The notes beneath the pieces were generated by a model. That model had not been told where the DNA came from, did not search any database, and saw nothing but the letters and a program-made list of their open reading frames with translations. DNA of 6,194 bases, taken from an uncultured Pseudomonadota bacterium (GTDB lineage: Bacteria > Pseudomonadota > Alphaproteobacteria > RF32 > CAG-239). The stretch covers positions 1-6,194 of the forward strand of contig CACXFX010000033.1 in the NCBI GenBank assembly GCA_902767055.1, read 5' to 3'. This document shows, piece by piece, positions 1 through 6,183 of this stretch; the stretch's first letter is position 1; each line of letters begins with the position of its first letter. Position numbers and translations under genes: made by a program.

Positions 1-1
1 C

Positions 2-172
2 ACAGGAAACATTACCTCAATCGGAGACAGCGCTTTTTGGAGATCTAATATCACTAATATCGACATTCCGGATACCGTAACAGAAATTAAATCTAACGCT
101 TTTTGCTCTGCCGAAAACTTGGATACCATTGTCATTCCGGAGTCTGTCACAATCATAGGATATGATGCTTTT
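2..172 (+). repeat. BspA-type leucine-rich repeats (about 2.5 units visible)
   Basis: In translation the repeat pattern is 'I-x-x-I-x-x-x-A-F-(~8 residues)-I-x-I-P-x-x-V' with a 22-23 residue period. This matches the LRR_5 (Treponema/BspA-like) class rather than the classical LxxLxLxxN type. More repeats are expected upstream of the window, since BspA-like proteins normally carry long arrays. Confidence 0.8.
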
Positions 173-712
173 GATGGTATAACAGCACTTGGAGGGACTT
201 TTGGCGTTGTCATTAAGGGAGATTCAATAACAATTCCGGGCAGATTAACCGCATATCCTGACGGATTTACCCTCTATTGCAAACAAGGTGTTGACGCATG
301 TGAAAACAAAGCCGATGATGTCCGTTATTATGTCCCGATGGATAATGGATTTTATCAAATCGATGACAAACTTTATGCCACAGCCGATTTGATGACGCAC
401 AATGCCGCGTGTGATGACGCCGCCAATTGTCAAGCGATTTTAAATGCCGCATCACAAGGCAAACCGTTCGAAGTCGGCGGAAAATATTATGCCACGCTTG
501 ATTTGTTTGCAAACGGCGCGGCCTGTACGGATAAGAAAAATTGTGAAGATATTTTATCATCAAACGGCAATCCGTTCAAAGTCGGCTCTAAAATTTATAA
601 TTCAATGGCTGATTTTGCAAACGGAAACTATGTCAAACACCGTATCTACACCGTTGAAGAGGCCAACTTTGTCGCCGGCGATAAAAACCGCGTGTCGATT
701 AAGTACAGATAA
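2..712 (+). CDS. BspA-like leucine-rich-repeat protein, 3' part (5' end outside window)
   Basis: The reading frame is open from base 2 to the TAA at 710-712, giving 236 residues with no start inside the window, so the gene is partial at its 5' end. The visible N-terminal part (residues 1-57) has BspA/LRR_5-type repeats of 22-23 residues, recognised by recurring 'AF' (residues 11-12, 33-34, 56-57) and 'I-P-(D/E)-(S/T)-V' strands (22-26, 45-49). After a transition region come cysteine-bearing repeats of 36-38 residues and a basic C-terminal end motif (YTVEEA...NRVSIKYR). No transmembrane anchor is visible. Proteins of this family are typically secreted or surface-exposed and bind host or microbial partners, but the ligand cannot be inferred here. 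The TTG at 119 falls inside an LRR and should not be taken as a start. The gene seems transcriptionally separate from lptF because a terminator-like hairpin follows it. Confidence 0.85.
   Translation, partial: TGNITSIGDSAFWRSNITNIDIPDTVTEIKSNAFCSAENLDTIVIPESVTIIGYDAFDGITALGGTFGVVIKGDSITIPGRLTAYPDGFTLYCKQGVDACENKADDVRYYVPMDNGFYQIDDKLYATADLMTHNAACDDAANCQAILNAASQGKPFEVGGKYYATLDLFANGAACTDKKNCEDILSSNGNPFKVGSKIYNSMADFANGNYVKHRIYTVEEANFVAGDKNRVSIKYR
350..628 (+). repeat. C-terminal cysteine-containing protein repeats (two full units and one partial)
   Basis: Unit 1 (350-463) and unit 2 (464-571) align with 14 identities over 31 positions by hand, including K-x-Y-A-T-x-D-L and A-A-C-x-D-x-x-N-C-x-x-I-L. 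Unit 3 (572-628) keeps P-F-x-V-G-x-K-x-Y and F-A-N-G, then stops before the cysteine part. Each full unit has a C-x5-C pair, and an upstream segment (near base 278-301) has a related C-x6-C pair. The cysteine spacing suggests one small disulfide per unit in a secreted protein. I do not recognise a named domain. Confidence 0.7.
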
Positions 713-718
713 AAATAT

Positions 719-756
719 CAATAAGCTGTGAAGTAATGGCAGTTTGTTGTTTTTTT
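719..756 (+). terminator. Likely rho-independent terminator of the LRR gene
   Basis: The left arm at 719-728 pairs with the right arm at 740-749 in a 10-bp stem with two G-U wobbles and an 11-base loop. It is followed immediately by seven Ts (750-756). It sits 6 bases after the LRR stop codon. The stem has only three G-C pairs, so it is moderate in strength, but the arrangement of A-rich lead, stem and T-tract is correct for termination on the + strand. Confidence 0.6.
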
Positions 757-772
757 CTTGATAAGCTTGTTG

Positions 773-778
773 TATATT
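773..778 (+). promoter_or_regulatory. Candidate -10 element for the lptF operon
   Basis: TATATT matches five of six positions of the sigma-70-type TATAAT hexamer and ends 7 bases before base 785-786, where the lptF ATG begins. No good -35 is seen at 16-18 bp; that place is occupied by the T-tract of the upstream terminator. A TTGATA at 758-763 is too close to serve. The call rests mainly on position between a terminator and a five-kilobase operon. Confidence 0.35.
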
Positions 779-785
779 GCTGTTC

Positions 786-1916
786 ATGAAAAAATTAACA
801 AAATACATTTCGTCCCAGATATTCAGCGGTTTTCTGCTGGTTGTATTTTCGCTTTTGGCGATGCTGTGGCTCACCCAATCTTTAAGATTTGTTGAGATGG
901 TGACCAACAAAGGTTTACCGCTAAGGCTTTTTATTGAGTTGACGACACTTTTGATGCCTCAACTTTTTGTTGTTTTATCTCCGATTGCCGTTTTTGCCGC
1001 TGTTTTGTTTGTGTACAACAGGCTTTTATCCGATCGGGAGCTTGTTATTATGCAAGCCTCAGGCATCAGTCCGATGACAAACGCGACAGGCGCTGTTCTT
1101 GTCGGTATATTGCTATCATTATTTTCCATTTATGTACAAAATGTCGGCATCATCAAAGCAGAAGGTGCTTTTCGCCGTCTTGAATGGGAAGTTAAAAACA
1201 ACGTTTCGCATTTGATGTTTCGCGAGGGAGAATTTACAAATTTAAAGGATAACTTAACCGTTTTTATCACAAAACACGAATCCGACGGCTCCGTTTCGGG
1301 TATTTTGTTAAATGACGAAACAAATCCCAAACAAAAAGTTACTTTATCCGCCCAAAAGGGCCGCATTATTTATCAGGACGACCATCCGCACATTATTTTA
1401 TTGAACGGCTCGAGGCAGGAAATTGACACACAAACTTCTCGTTTTTCCTCTTTGCAATTTGAGCGGTATTCCGTTGATTTGGGCGGATTCGGCAAAGGCG
1501 GCTTAAAAGCGGCAAGTGTCAGAGAAAAAAGTCTTTCTGAACTTTTAAGTGCCACAAGCAATAAAGATTTATCTCTCTCAGATCAAAGAAAACATATTGT
1601 TGAAGGACATCGACGCATCACAACACCGTGGTATAACCTTGTTTGTGCTTTGATTGCCTGCACCGGTCTTTTAATCGGCAATTTTAATCGCCGCGGACAA
1701 ACAAAAATCATTACTTTATCTGTCATTTTTATGGTAATCATCCAGGGGCTTGATTTGATTTTTACAAATTTGGCCGGACGCAGATTGTACTTCTTGCCGT
1801 TCTTATATATCAACTGTTTTGCCCCGTTGATTATCTGCCTGTATTTACTTCGTTTTTATAATCCGTTTATTTGGCAACGCCTTAAAACTCGGATAAGGAT
1901 GGCAAAAAATGCGTAA
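786..1916 (+). CDS. lptF: LPS export ABC transporter permease, LptF type (YjgP/YjgQ family)
   Basis: This 376-residue protein is a typical full-length LptF/LptG permease of the LptB2FG complex, which extracts LPS from the inner membrane and feeds it to the periplasmic bridge. Three hydrophobic helices lie at about residues 13-32, 48-77 and 97-117. A periplasmic beta-jellyroll domain follows (about 125-270), then three more helices (about 283-300, 308-328, 335-356). The segment 'RELVIMQASGIS' (84-95), between TM2 and TM3, corresponds to the coupling region that contacts LptB. I favour LptF over LptG because of the 'REGEF...NLTVFI' and 'GILLNDE' motifs in the periplasmic domain and the 'FNRRG' loop (300-304), which I associate with alphaproteobacterial LptF. 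The ATG at 786 was chosen over the in-frame TTG at 777. Neither has a Shine-Dalgarno sequence, so translation may be leaderless. The 3' end overlaps lptD by 8 bases. Confidence 0.88.
   Translation: MKKLTKYISSQIFSGFLLVVFSLLAMLWLTQSLRFVEMVTNKGLPLRLFIELTTLLMPQLFVVLSPIAVFAAVLFVYNRLLSDRELVIMQASGISPMTNATGAVLVGILLSLFSIYVQNVGIIKAEGAFRRLEWEVKNNVSHLMFREGEFTNLKDNLTVFITKHESDGSVSGILLNDETNPKQKVTLSAQKGRIIYQDDHPHIILLNGSRQEIDTQTSRFSSLQFERYSVDLGGFGKGGLKAASVREKSLSELLSATSNKDLSLSDQRKHIVEGHRRITTPWYNLVCALIACTGLLIGNFNRRGQTKIITLSVIFMVIIQGLDLIFTNLAGRRLYFLPFLYINCFAPLIICLYLLRFYNPFIWQRLKTRIRMAKNA
1895..1899 (+). promoter_or_regulatory. Shine-Dalgarno sequence for lptD
   Basis: AAGGA lies 9 bases before the ATG at 1909, inside the last codons of lptF. 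It supports the overlapping start and translational coupling of the two genes. Confidence 0.75.
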
Positions 1917-4176
1917 ATATCTTTGGCTTTTAAATATTGCTTATTTAACCTGCACAGGTTTGGCATTTGCAGAGCCGATTGCCGGCGAACTATCCAAAAA
2001 ACAGGAACAGGACAATCCGTATATTTTCTTAAATCCTGAACATAATGTAACCGATATTATTGATATTTCACCTGCAAAAGACAGCGAACCTGATATTTAC
2101 TTTACGGCAGATGAACTCATTGCAAACGACAAAGACAAAACGATTGAGGCAACAGGCGATGTTGTCATCAGACGTGACAATTTAAAAGTCTTTACCGATC
2201 GGATTATTTACAATCAAAAAAATGATACCATCACAGCCATCGGAAACGTTGAATTGCACGAATCTGACGGTATGCGCATTTATGCCGATGAAGTTAACTT
2301 GACGTCCAAATTAACCCGTGCCGAAATGGATAAAATCAAAGTCATTATGCGTGATGAGAGCAAACTTTGGGCCGATCATTTTCATAAAAAAGAAAATGAC
2401 AATAAAGTAATGCGTCGCGTGATTTATACACCTTGTGATTGTTGCAGTATTGATAATAATGAATCTCCCCTATGGCGGATTCGTGCTCGAAAAGTCACGC
2501 ATGATGCAAAAAACCAAAATATGAATTACAATGATGCATTTTTAGATATTAAGAACGTACCTGTTTTATACACGCCGTTTTTATCGCACCCTGATCCGAC
2601 GGTCAAACGCCGTTCAGGTTTTATGGCTCCTAAAATCGGAAGCTCGAGTTATTTGGGCGGGACATTTGAAGCCAATTATTTTTGGGACATCAACGAAAAT
2701 TCGGACATCTTATTTTCTCCGATATTAACAACGGATAAAAATATTGTCTGGGGCGGCCATTATCGCGGATATTTACCAAACGGTTATATTGATGCTGAAG
2801 GAACGTACTTACGTGACAACAATAAAGCCCGTTCAAAAAACAGAGGAAATTTATTTGCATCCACACGTTATGAACTAAATGATTTGTGGGTAGCCAAATC
2901 AAACATTAATTATGCTTCGGACAATCTGTATTTAAAAGAGCTTTCACTTGAAAAAGACGATCAGGCTTGGTTGATATCGAATGTTTCACTCGAGCGTTTT
3001 GACAACCAAAATTATACAAACATCGAAGCTTATTATTACAAGCTTATCAGTTACGATTTAAGAGAAAGTGACGAAGCAGCTTTTGAACGTATGAAGTATA
3101 ATAAACCGCTTGTCCTTCCGTTGATAGAAAGTGAATTTGTCAGTGATCCTGACGCCATCGGTTCGTATTTTAAGAACAACTTGAGTTTTGCATCTTTGTA
3201 CCATTCGGGGGGAATGCAATCACATAGAACAAGTATGATAAACTCGTGGAATCTGCCATGGACAAGCTCTTTTGGCGAACGTTATAAAATCGTCGGTTCG
3301 GTTAAAACAGATGCTTATCACATCAAAGAATATCAACATAGTATCACTAAAAAAGATTATGACGGCAATCCGGTGCGTGTATTTCCGCAGGTCGGACTTG
3401 AATGGAAACTGCCGTTTATCAAAGCAACAGAAACAACACGTCAAATTATTGAACCGGTTATTGTCGGCGTTATCGCTCCCAATGGCGGAAACAAATCCGA
3501 TAAAATTCCGAATGAAGACAGTCAAGATGTGCATTTAGAAGATACAAACGTTTTGGATTTGGACAGATATGCCGGTTATGACCGCAACGATAACGGCAGC
3601 CGTATCAGTTACGGCTTCAACTGGAGTGCATACGGCAACATTATCGGGCGCACATCAGCTTTTTTGGCTCAGACTTATCAATTCAACGAAAAAACAAGTT
3701 TTACCGAAAGTACGGACAGCAAAGGCCACTTATCCGATTACGTCGGCCGTATTTATGCCGCACCGTCTGACTTTTTTAATTTAACATATCGTTTCAGACT
3801 GGATCATGAAGATTATAAATTCAAATATAATGAACTTGCTTCTACAATCGGTACCAATATGTTGAATTTATATGTTTCATACATATATTTGCAAAAAAAC
3901 AGCAATGCTTCAGAGGCTCTAAAAGCCAGAAAGGAGCTTTATACCGGCCTTCATGCCGCTTTGACACGCGATTGGTCGATTGATATCTACAACCGTCAGG
4001 ATTTAGCGCATCACGGCGGTTCGTTGGAGCACGGCGGAAATATTATTTATGAAGATGAATGTTTTAAGTTTGTGACGACAGTCAAAAAATATAATTCAAA
4101 CGACCCTGAGCTTGATGATTCGTACGAATTTAAATTTTCATTTTACTTAAAAACACTCGGTGGTTTAGGTTCTTAA
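1909..4176 (+). CDS. lptD: LPS-assembly protein LptD, outer-membrane translocon
   Basis: This 755-residue precursor inserts LPS into the outer leaflet of the outer membrane together with lipoprotein LptE. A signal peptide spans residues 1-21, with likely cleavage at AFA|E. A linker of about 40 residues precedes an LptA/OstA-like beta-jellyroll (about 63-160, with 'ADELIANDKDKTIEATGDV'). Next come the family motifs 'YTPCDCC' (173-179), 'PLWRIRARKV' (187-196) and 'PVLYTPFLSHPDP' (218-230), then a C-terminal beta-barrel (about 235-755) with 'DRYAGYDR' (552-559) and the terminal 'LKTLG'. Mature cysteines are C176, C178, C179 and C718. In E. coli, paired disulfides tie the N-terminal domain to the barrel, and here C718 is the only barrel cysteine available for such a link. 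The ATG at 1909 is supported by the signal peptide and AAGGA. The length is within the usual range, and no frameshift is seen. Confidence 0.95.
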   Translation: MRKYLWLLNIAYLTCTGLAFAEPIAGELSKKQEQDNPYIFLNPEHNVTDIIDISPAKDSEPDIYFTADELIANDKDKTIEATGDVVIRRDNLKVFTDRIIYNQKNDTITAIGNVELHESDGMRIYADEVNLTSKLTRAEMDKIKVIMRDESKLWADHFHKKENDNKVMRRVIYTPCDCCSIDNNESPLWRIRARKVTHDAKNQNMNYNDAFLDIKNVPVLYTPFLSHPDPTVKRRSGFMAPKIGSSSYLGGTFEANYFWDINENSDILFSPILTTDKNIVWGGHYRGYLPNGYIDAEGTYLRDNNKARSKNRGNLFASTRYELNDLWVAKSNINYASDNLYLKELSLEKDDQAWLISNVSLERFDNQNYTNIEAYYYKLISYDLRESDEAAFERMKYNKPLVLPLIESEFVSDPDAIGSYFKNNLSFASLYHSGGMQSHRTSMINSWNLPWTSSFGERYKIVGSVKTDAYHIKEYQHSITKKDYDGNPVRVFPQVGLEWKLPFIKATETTRQIIEPVIVGVIAPNGGNKSDKIPNEDSQDVHLEDTNVLDLDRYAGYDRNDNGSRISYGFNWSAYGNIIGRTSAFLAQTYQFNEKTSFTESTDSKGHLSDYVGRIYAAPSDFFNLTYRFRLDHEDYKFKYNELASTIGTNMLNLYVSYIYLQKNSNASEALKARKELYTGLHAALTRDWSIDIYNRQDLAHHGGSLEHGGNIIYEDECFKFVTTVKKYNSNDPELDDSYEFKFSFYLKTLGGLGS

Positions 4177-4178
4177 AA

Positions 4179-4184
4179 AAAGGA
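4179..4184 (+). promoter_or_regulatory. Shine-Dalgarno sequence for surA
   Basis: AAAGGA ends 10 bases before the ATG at 4195, in the 18-base gap after lptD. A GAGG at 4189-4192 is only 2 bases from the start and too close to be the main site. Confidence 0.65.
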
Positions 4185-4194
4185 TAATGAGGTT

Positions 4195-5298
4195 ATGAAA
4201 AAATATTTTATTTTACTTTGTTTGATACTGACGGCATTTCAGGCAAAAGCACAAGATACATCTGCTCAGGCGCTTGATGCACAGGCACGCTCTTTGAAAA
4301 CAAACTCGATTATGTTTGCCCCCCCTTTGGATCAACAAGATGCTCAAAGACAAGCTTATGAAGAGCAAATGCGTGCACAAGAAGAAGCAATGCGTCAAGA
4401 GCAAGAGCGCCTTAAATCCTTAAAACCGGTTGACCTTTTCGGCAATACCTTAAGGATTTACGCCATTGTCAACGGAGAGATTTTAACAAGCCGCGATATG
4501 CAAGACAGGGCAAATGTTTTTGTGGCGACGACTCAGATTCCGATTACAAAACAAAATAAAGAAATGATTTTGGAACGCGTTTTACAAGGTGCCATTGATG
4601 AAAAAATTAAGTTACAGGAGGCAAAAAACAATGGCGTTATGATTTCCGAGCGTGAACTTGCCGAAAGCTTTCAAAATTTTGCCTCTTCAAACGGTATGAC
4701 AATTGATGAGTTTTCTAAATTGTTGCAAACCGCTCATGTTAATCAAAAAGTATTTTTAACTCAAATGAAAGCCGAAATGGCTTGGTCAAAACTTGTTCAG
4801 CGGAAAGCCTCACAAAATATGCGTATTTCACAAAGCGAGGTTAAAAAGGCAATTGCAGAGATCACAAAAGACAATCAAAAACAAAAATTTTTGATATCCG
4901 AAATTGTCATAGACAAGAAAAAAGGAACTCATATCGACCAATTGGTATCCATTTTGCGTGAAGATCCGCGTTTTGAATTGTATGCCATGCAATTTTCGCA
5001 AAGCCCGACAGCCAAAACCGGCGGTCATTTAGGCTGGGTCAGTGCAGAACAATTGTCCGACAATTTGCTTAAAAAGCTCAAAAATATGAAGGCGGGTGAA
5101 ATTTCGGATGCCGTCAGTGTCGGCAAAGACTATTATATCGTTAAGTTAGAGCAAAAATACACACCGGGCGTCGATAAAATGCCCGTCCCGACTGAAGCTG
5201 AAGTTCGAAGTCTTTTGCAAAGCAAAAAAATGGAAGAAATTGCAGGCAAATATTTAAGAGATTTGCGAAATAAAGCGATTGTTGAACGGAAGGCGTAG
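4195..5298 (+). CDS. surA: SurA-like periplasmic chaperone with one parvulin-type domain
   Basis: This 367-residue protein belongs to the SurA family of periplasmic chaperones that escort unfolded beta-barrel proteins to the outer-membrane assembly machinery. A signal peptide spans residues 1-19 (AKA|Q). It is followed by an unusual stretch of about 65 residues, rich in Gln, Glu and Ala at 47-75 and likely helical or coiled-coil. The SurA N-terminal domain begins near 'LRIYAIVNGEILTSRDM' (86-102). A single parvulin domain covers about 229-320, with the characteristic 'FSQSPTAKTGGHLGWV' at 267-282, and a C-terminal helix closes the core (334-360). E. coli SurA has two parvulin domains, whereas one is usual in Alphaproteobacteria. 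Both histidines conserved in active parvulins appear to be replaced (E236 and Y314), so chaperone function is more likely than isomerase activity. The setting between lptD and rsmA supports the assignment. Confidence 0.88.
   Translation: MKKYFILLCLILTAFQAKAQDTSAQALDAQARSLKTNSIMFAPPLDQQDAQRQAYEEQMRAQEEAMRQEQERLKSLKPVDLFGNTLRIYAIVNGEILTSRDMQDRANVFVATTQIPITKQNKEMILERVLQGAIDEKIKLQEAKNNGVMISERELAESFQNFASSNGMTIDEFSKLLQTAHVNQKVFLTQMKAEMAWSKLVQRKASQNMRISQSEVKKAIAEITKDNQKQKFLISEIVIDKKKGTHIDQLVSILREDPRFELYAMQFSQSPTAKTGGHLGWVSAEQLSDNLLKKLKNMKAGEISDAVSVGKDYYIVKLEQKYTPGVDKMPVPTEAEVRSLLQSKKMEEIAGKYLRDLRNKAIVERKA
5288..5293 (+). promoter_or_regulatory. Shine-Dalgarno sequence for rsmA inside the surA 3' end
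   Basis: GGAAGG lies 5 bases before the ATG at 5299 and within the last codons of surA. The ATG follows the surA TAG directly. This decides for 5299 over the in-frame ATG at 5347, which has no purine-rich site ahead of it. Confidence 0.8.
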
Positions 5299-6132
5299 AT
5301 GGATTTTCAAAAATCATTAAGGCAAACGGTTGATGATTACGCCTTGATGGCAAAAAAAGCTTTAGGGCAAAATTTTCTGCTCGACCAAAACGTCACGGAC
5401 AAAATTATATCCCTGTCACTTTTAAAGCAGAAACTCGATAATTTCGAAACAAAAAATGTTTTGGAAATCGGTCCGGGTCCCGGCGGATTAACACGTGCTA
5501 TTTTAAAAAACAAGCCCAAAAATCTTACCGTCATTGAGATGGACGAACGCTCAATTAAAATTATGGAAGATTTAAGGCAGCAAATCTCTTTTGATATCCG
5601 TATTTTAAATACGGATGCCTTAAAGTTTGATATAAATACGCTTGAAAATTACCCGCTTCAAATTGTCAGTAACCTGCCTTATAATATATCCGTACCGCTT
5701 TTGACCGGATGGCTTAAAAATATTAATCACATTGAGGCAATGACTTTAATGTTTCAAAAAGAAGTGGCCGAACGCATTATGGCAAACCCGAAAACCAAAG
5801 AATACGGAAGACTATCGGTTTTATCACAGCTTGTCTGTTCCCTCGAAAAGTTGCTTACTTTAAGTCCTCAGTGTTTTGTCCCGCCCCCTAAGATTTTTTC
5901 AACCGTTTTGCTTTTTAGGCCGTTAAAAGACAGACCGTCGACAGCAATTTTAGAGCGTGTCGAAAAAATCACTCAGCTTGCCTTTTCAGGCCGCCGAAAA
6001 ATGATAAGACAGAGCTTAAAATCCCTGCCTGATTTAGAAAATATAGCTCTTAAGGCCGGCGTCAATCTCACGGCTCGTGCAGAGGAAATCTCACCTGCCC
6101 AATATTTAAAAATGGCTGAATTAAGTTTTTAA
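5299..6132 (+). CDS. rsmA: 16S rRNA (adenine-N6)-dimethyltransferase RsmA/KsgA
   Basis: RsmA uses S-adenosylmethionine to dimethylate two adjacent adenines in the 3'-terminal hairpin of 16S rRNA (A1518 and A1519 in E. coli numbering), a late step and checkpoint of small-subunit assembly. The 277-residue length is normal. Motifs in order are 'KALGQNFLLD' (20-29), SAM-binding motif I 'VLEIGPGPGGLT' (54-65), the acidic ribose-binding 'IEMDE' (79-83), catalytic motif IV 'NLPYNIS' (125-131), 'FQKEVAERI' (152-160), 'FVPPPKIFSTV' (193-203), and the C-terminal 'FSGRRKMIRQSL' (229-240) and 'RAEEISPAQYL' (260-270). All key residues are present. The related rRNA resistance methyltransferases (Erm) are much less likely, given these C-terminal motifs and the operon. 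The gene abuts surA and is probably translationally coupled to it. Confidence 0.97.
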   Translation: MDFQKSLRQTVDDYALMAKKALGQNFLLDQNVTDKIISLSLLKQKLDNFETKNVLEIGPGPGGLTRAILKNKPKNLTVIEMDERSIKIMEDLRQQISFDIRILNTDALKFDINTLENYPLQIVSNLPYNISVPLLTGWLKNINHIEAMTLMFQKEVAERIMANPKTKEYGRLSVLSQLVCSLEKLLTLSPQCFVPPPKIFSTVLLFRPLKDRPSTAILERVEKITQLAFSGRRKMIRQSLKSLPDLENIALKAGVNLTARAEEISPAQYLKMAELSF

Positions 6133-6149
6133 TGAAACTTACTTTTTTT
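6122..6149 (+). terminator. Possible rho-independent terminator of the lptF-rsmA operon
   Basis: TAAGTTT (6122-6128) and AAACTTA (6135-6141) form a perfect 7-bp inverted repeat that can extend by one T-G pair. Seven Ts follow (6143-6149). The stem starts inside the last codons of rsmA and the stop codon lies in the loop. Only one G-C pair is present, so the hairpin is weak, and the call relies on the T-tract and its position at the operon end. Confidence 0.45.
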
Positions 6150-6151
6150 AT

Positions 6152-6183
6152 TTGACTTTCACATTTTTTTATGCAACTATAAA
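6152..6183 (+). promoter_or_regulatory. Possible promoter for a gene beyond the right edge
   Basis: TTGACT (6152-6157) matches five of six -35 bases, and TATAAA (6178-6183) matches five of six -10 bases, but the 20-bp spacer is longer than the usual 16-18. It follows the probable operon terminator and points out of the window. The downstream gene cannot be seen, so this is tentative. Confidence 0.3.

Noticed and set aside
267..563. Minus-strand open frames opposite the LRR gene (also 245-433)
   Set aside because: They lie wholly within a clear coding gene on the other strand, have no recognisable motif and arise from its repeated codons.
119..712. A separate gene starting at the TTG at 119
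   Set aside because: The frame is open upstream to the window edge, and the upstream residues continue the same LRR pattern. The TTG encodes a leucine inside a repeat.
444..731. A + strand frame overlapping the LRR repeats, as a possible frameshift or nested gene
   Set aside because: The main frame keeps its repeat pattern throughout and ends at a stop just before a terminator. The alternative frame has no repeat logic or family resemblance.
602..910. Minus-strand frame spanning the LRR-lptF gap
   Set aside because: It covers the end of one gene, the terminator and the start of lptF. The translation shows no motif.
786..1916. Calling the permease LptG because it directly precedes lptD
   Set aside because: Position favours LptG, but the periplasmic-domain motifs and the FNRRG loop look like LptF. 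I kept LptF with some uncertainty.
3220..3538. Frames on both strands inside lptD (3220-3534 minus, 3272-3538 plus, and 3569-3784 plus)
   Set aside because: They are shadows of the lptD barrel coding region, which is continuous and has family motifs on both sides.
5299..6132. Erm-type macrolide resistance methyltransferase
   Set aside because: It shares the fold and NLPYNIS-like motif, but the C-terminal RRKMIRQSL and RAEEISPAQYL motifs and the surA-rsmA linkage identify the housekeeping RsmA.
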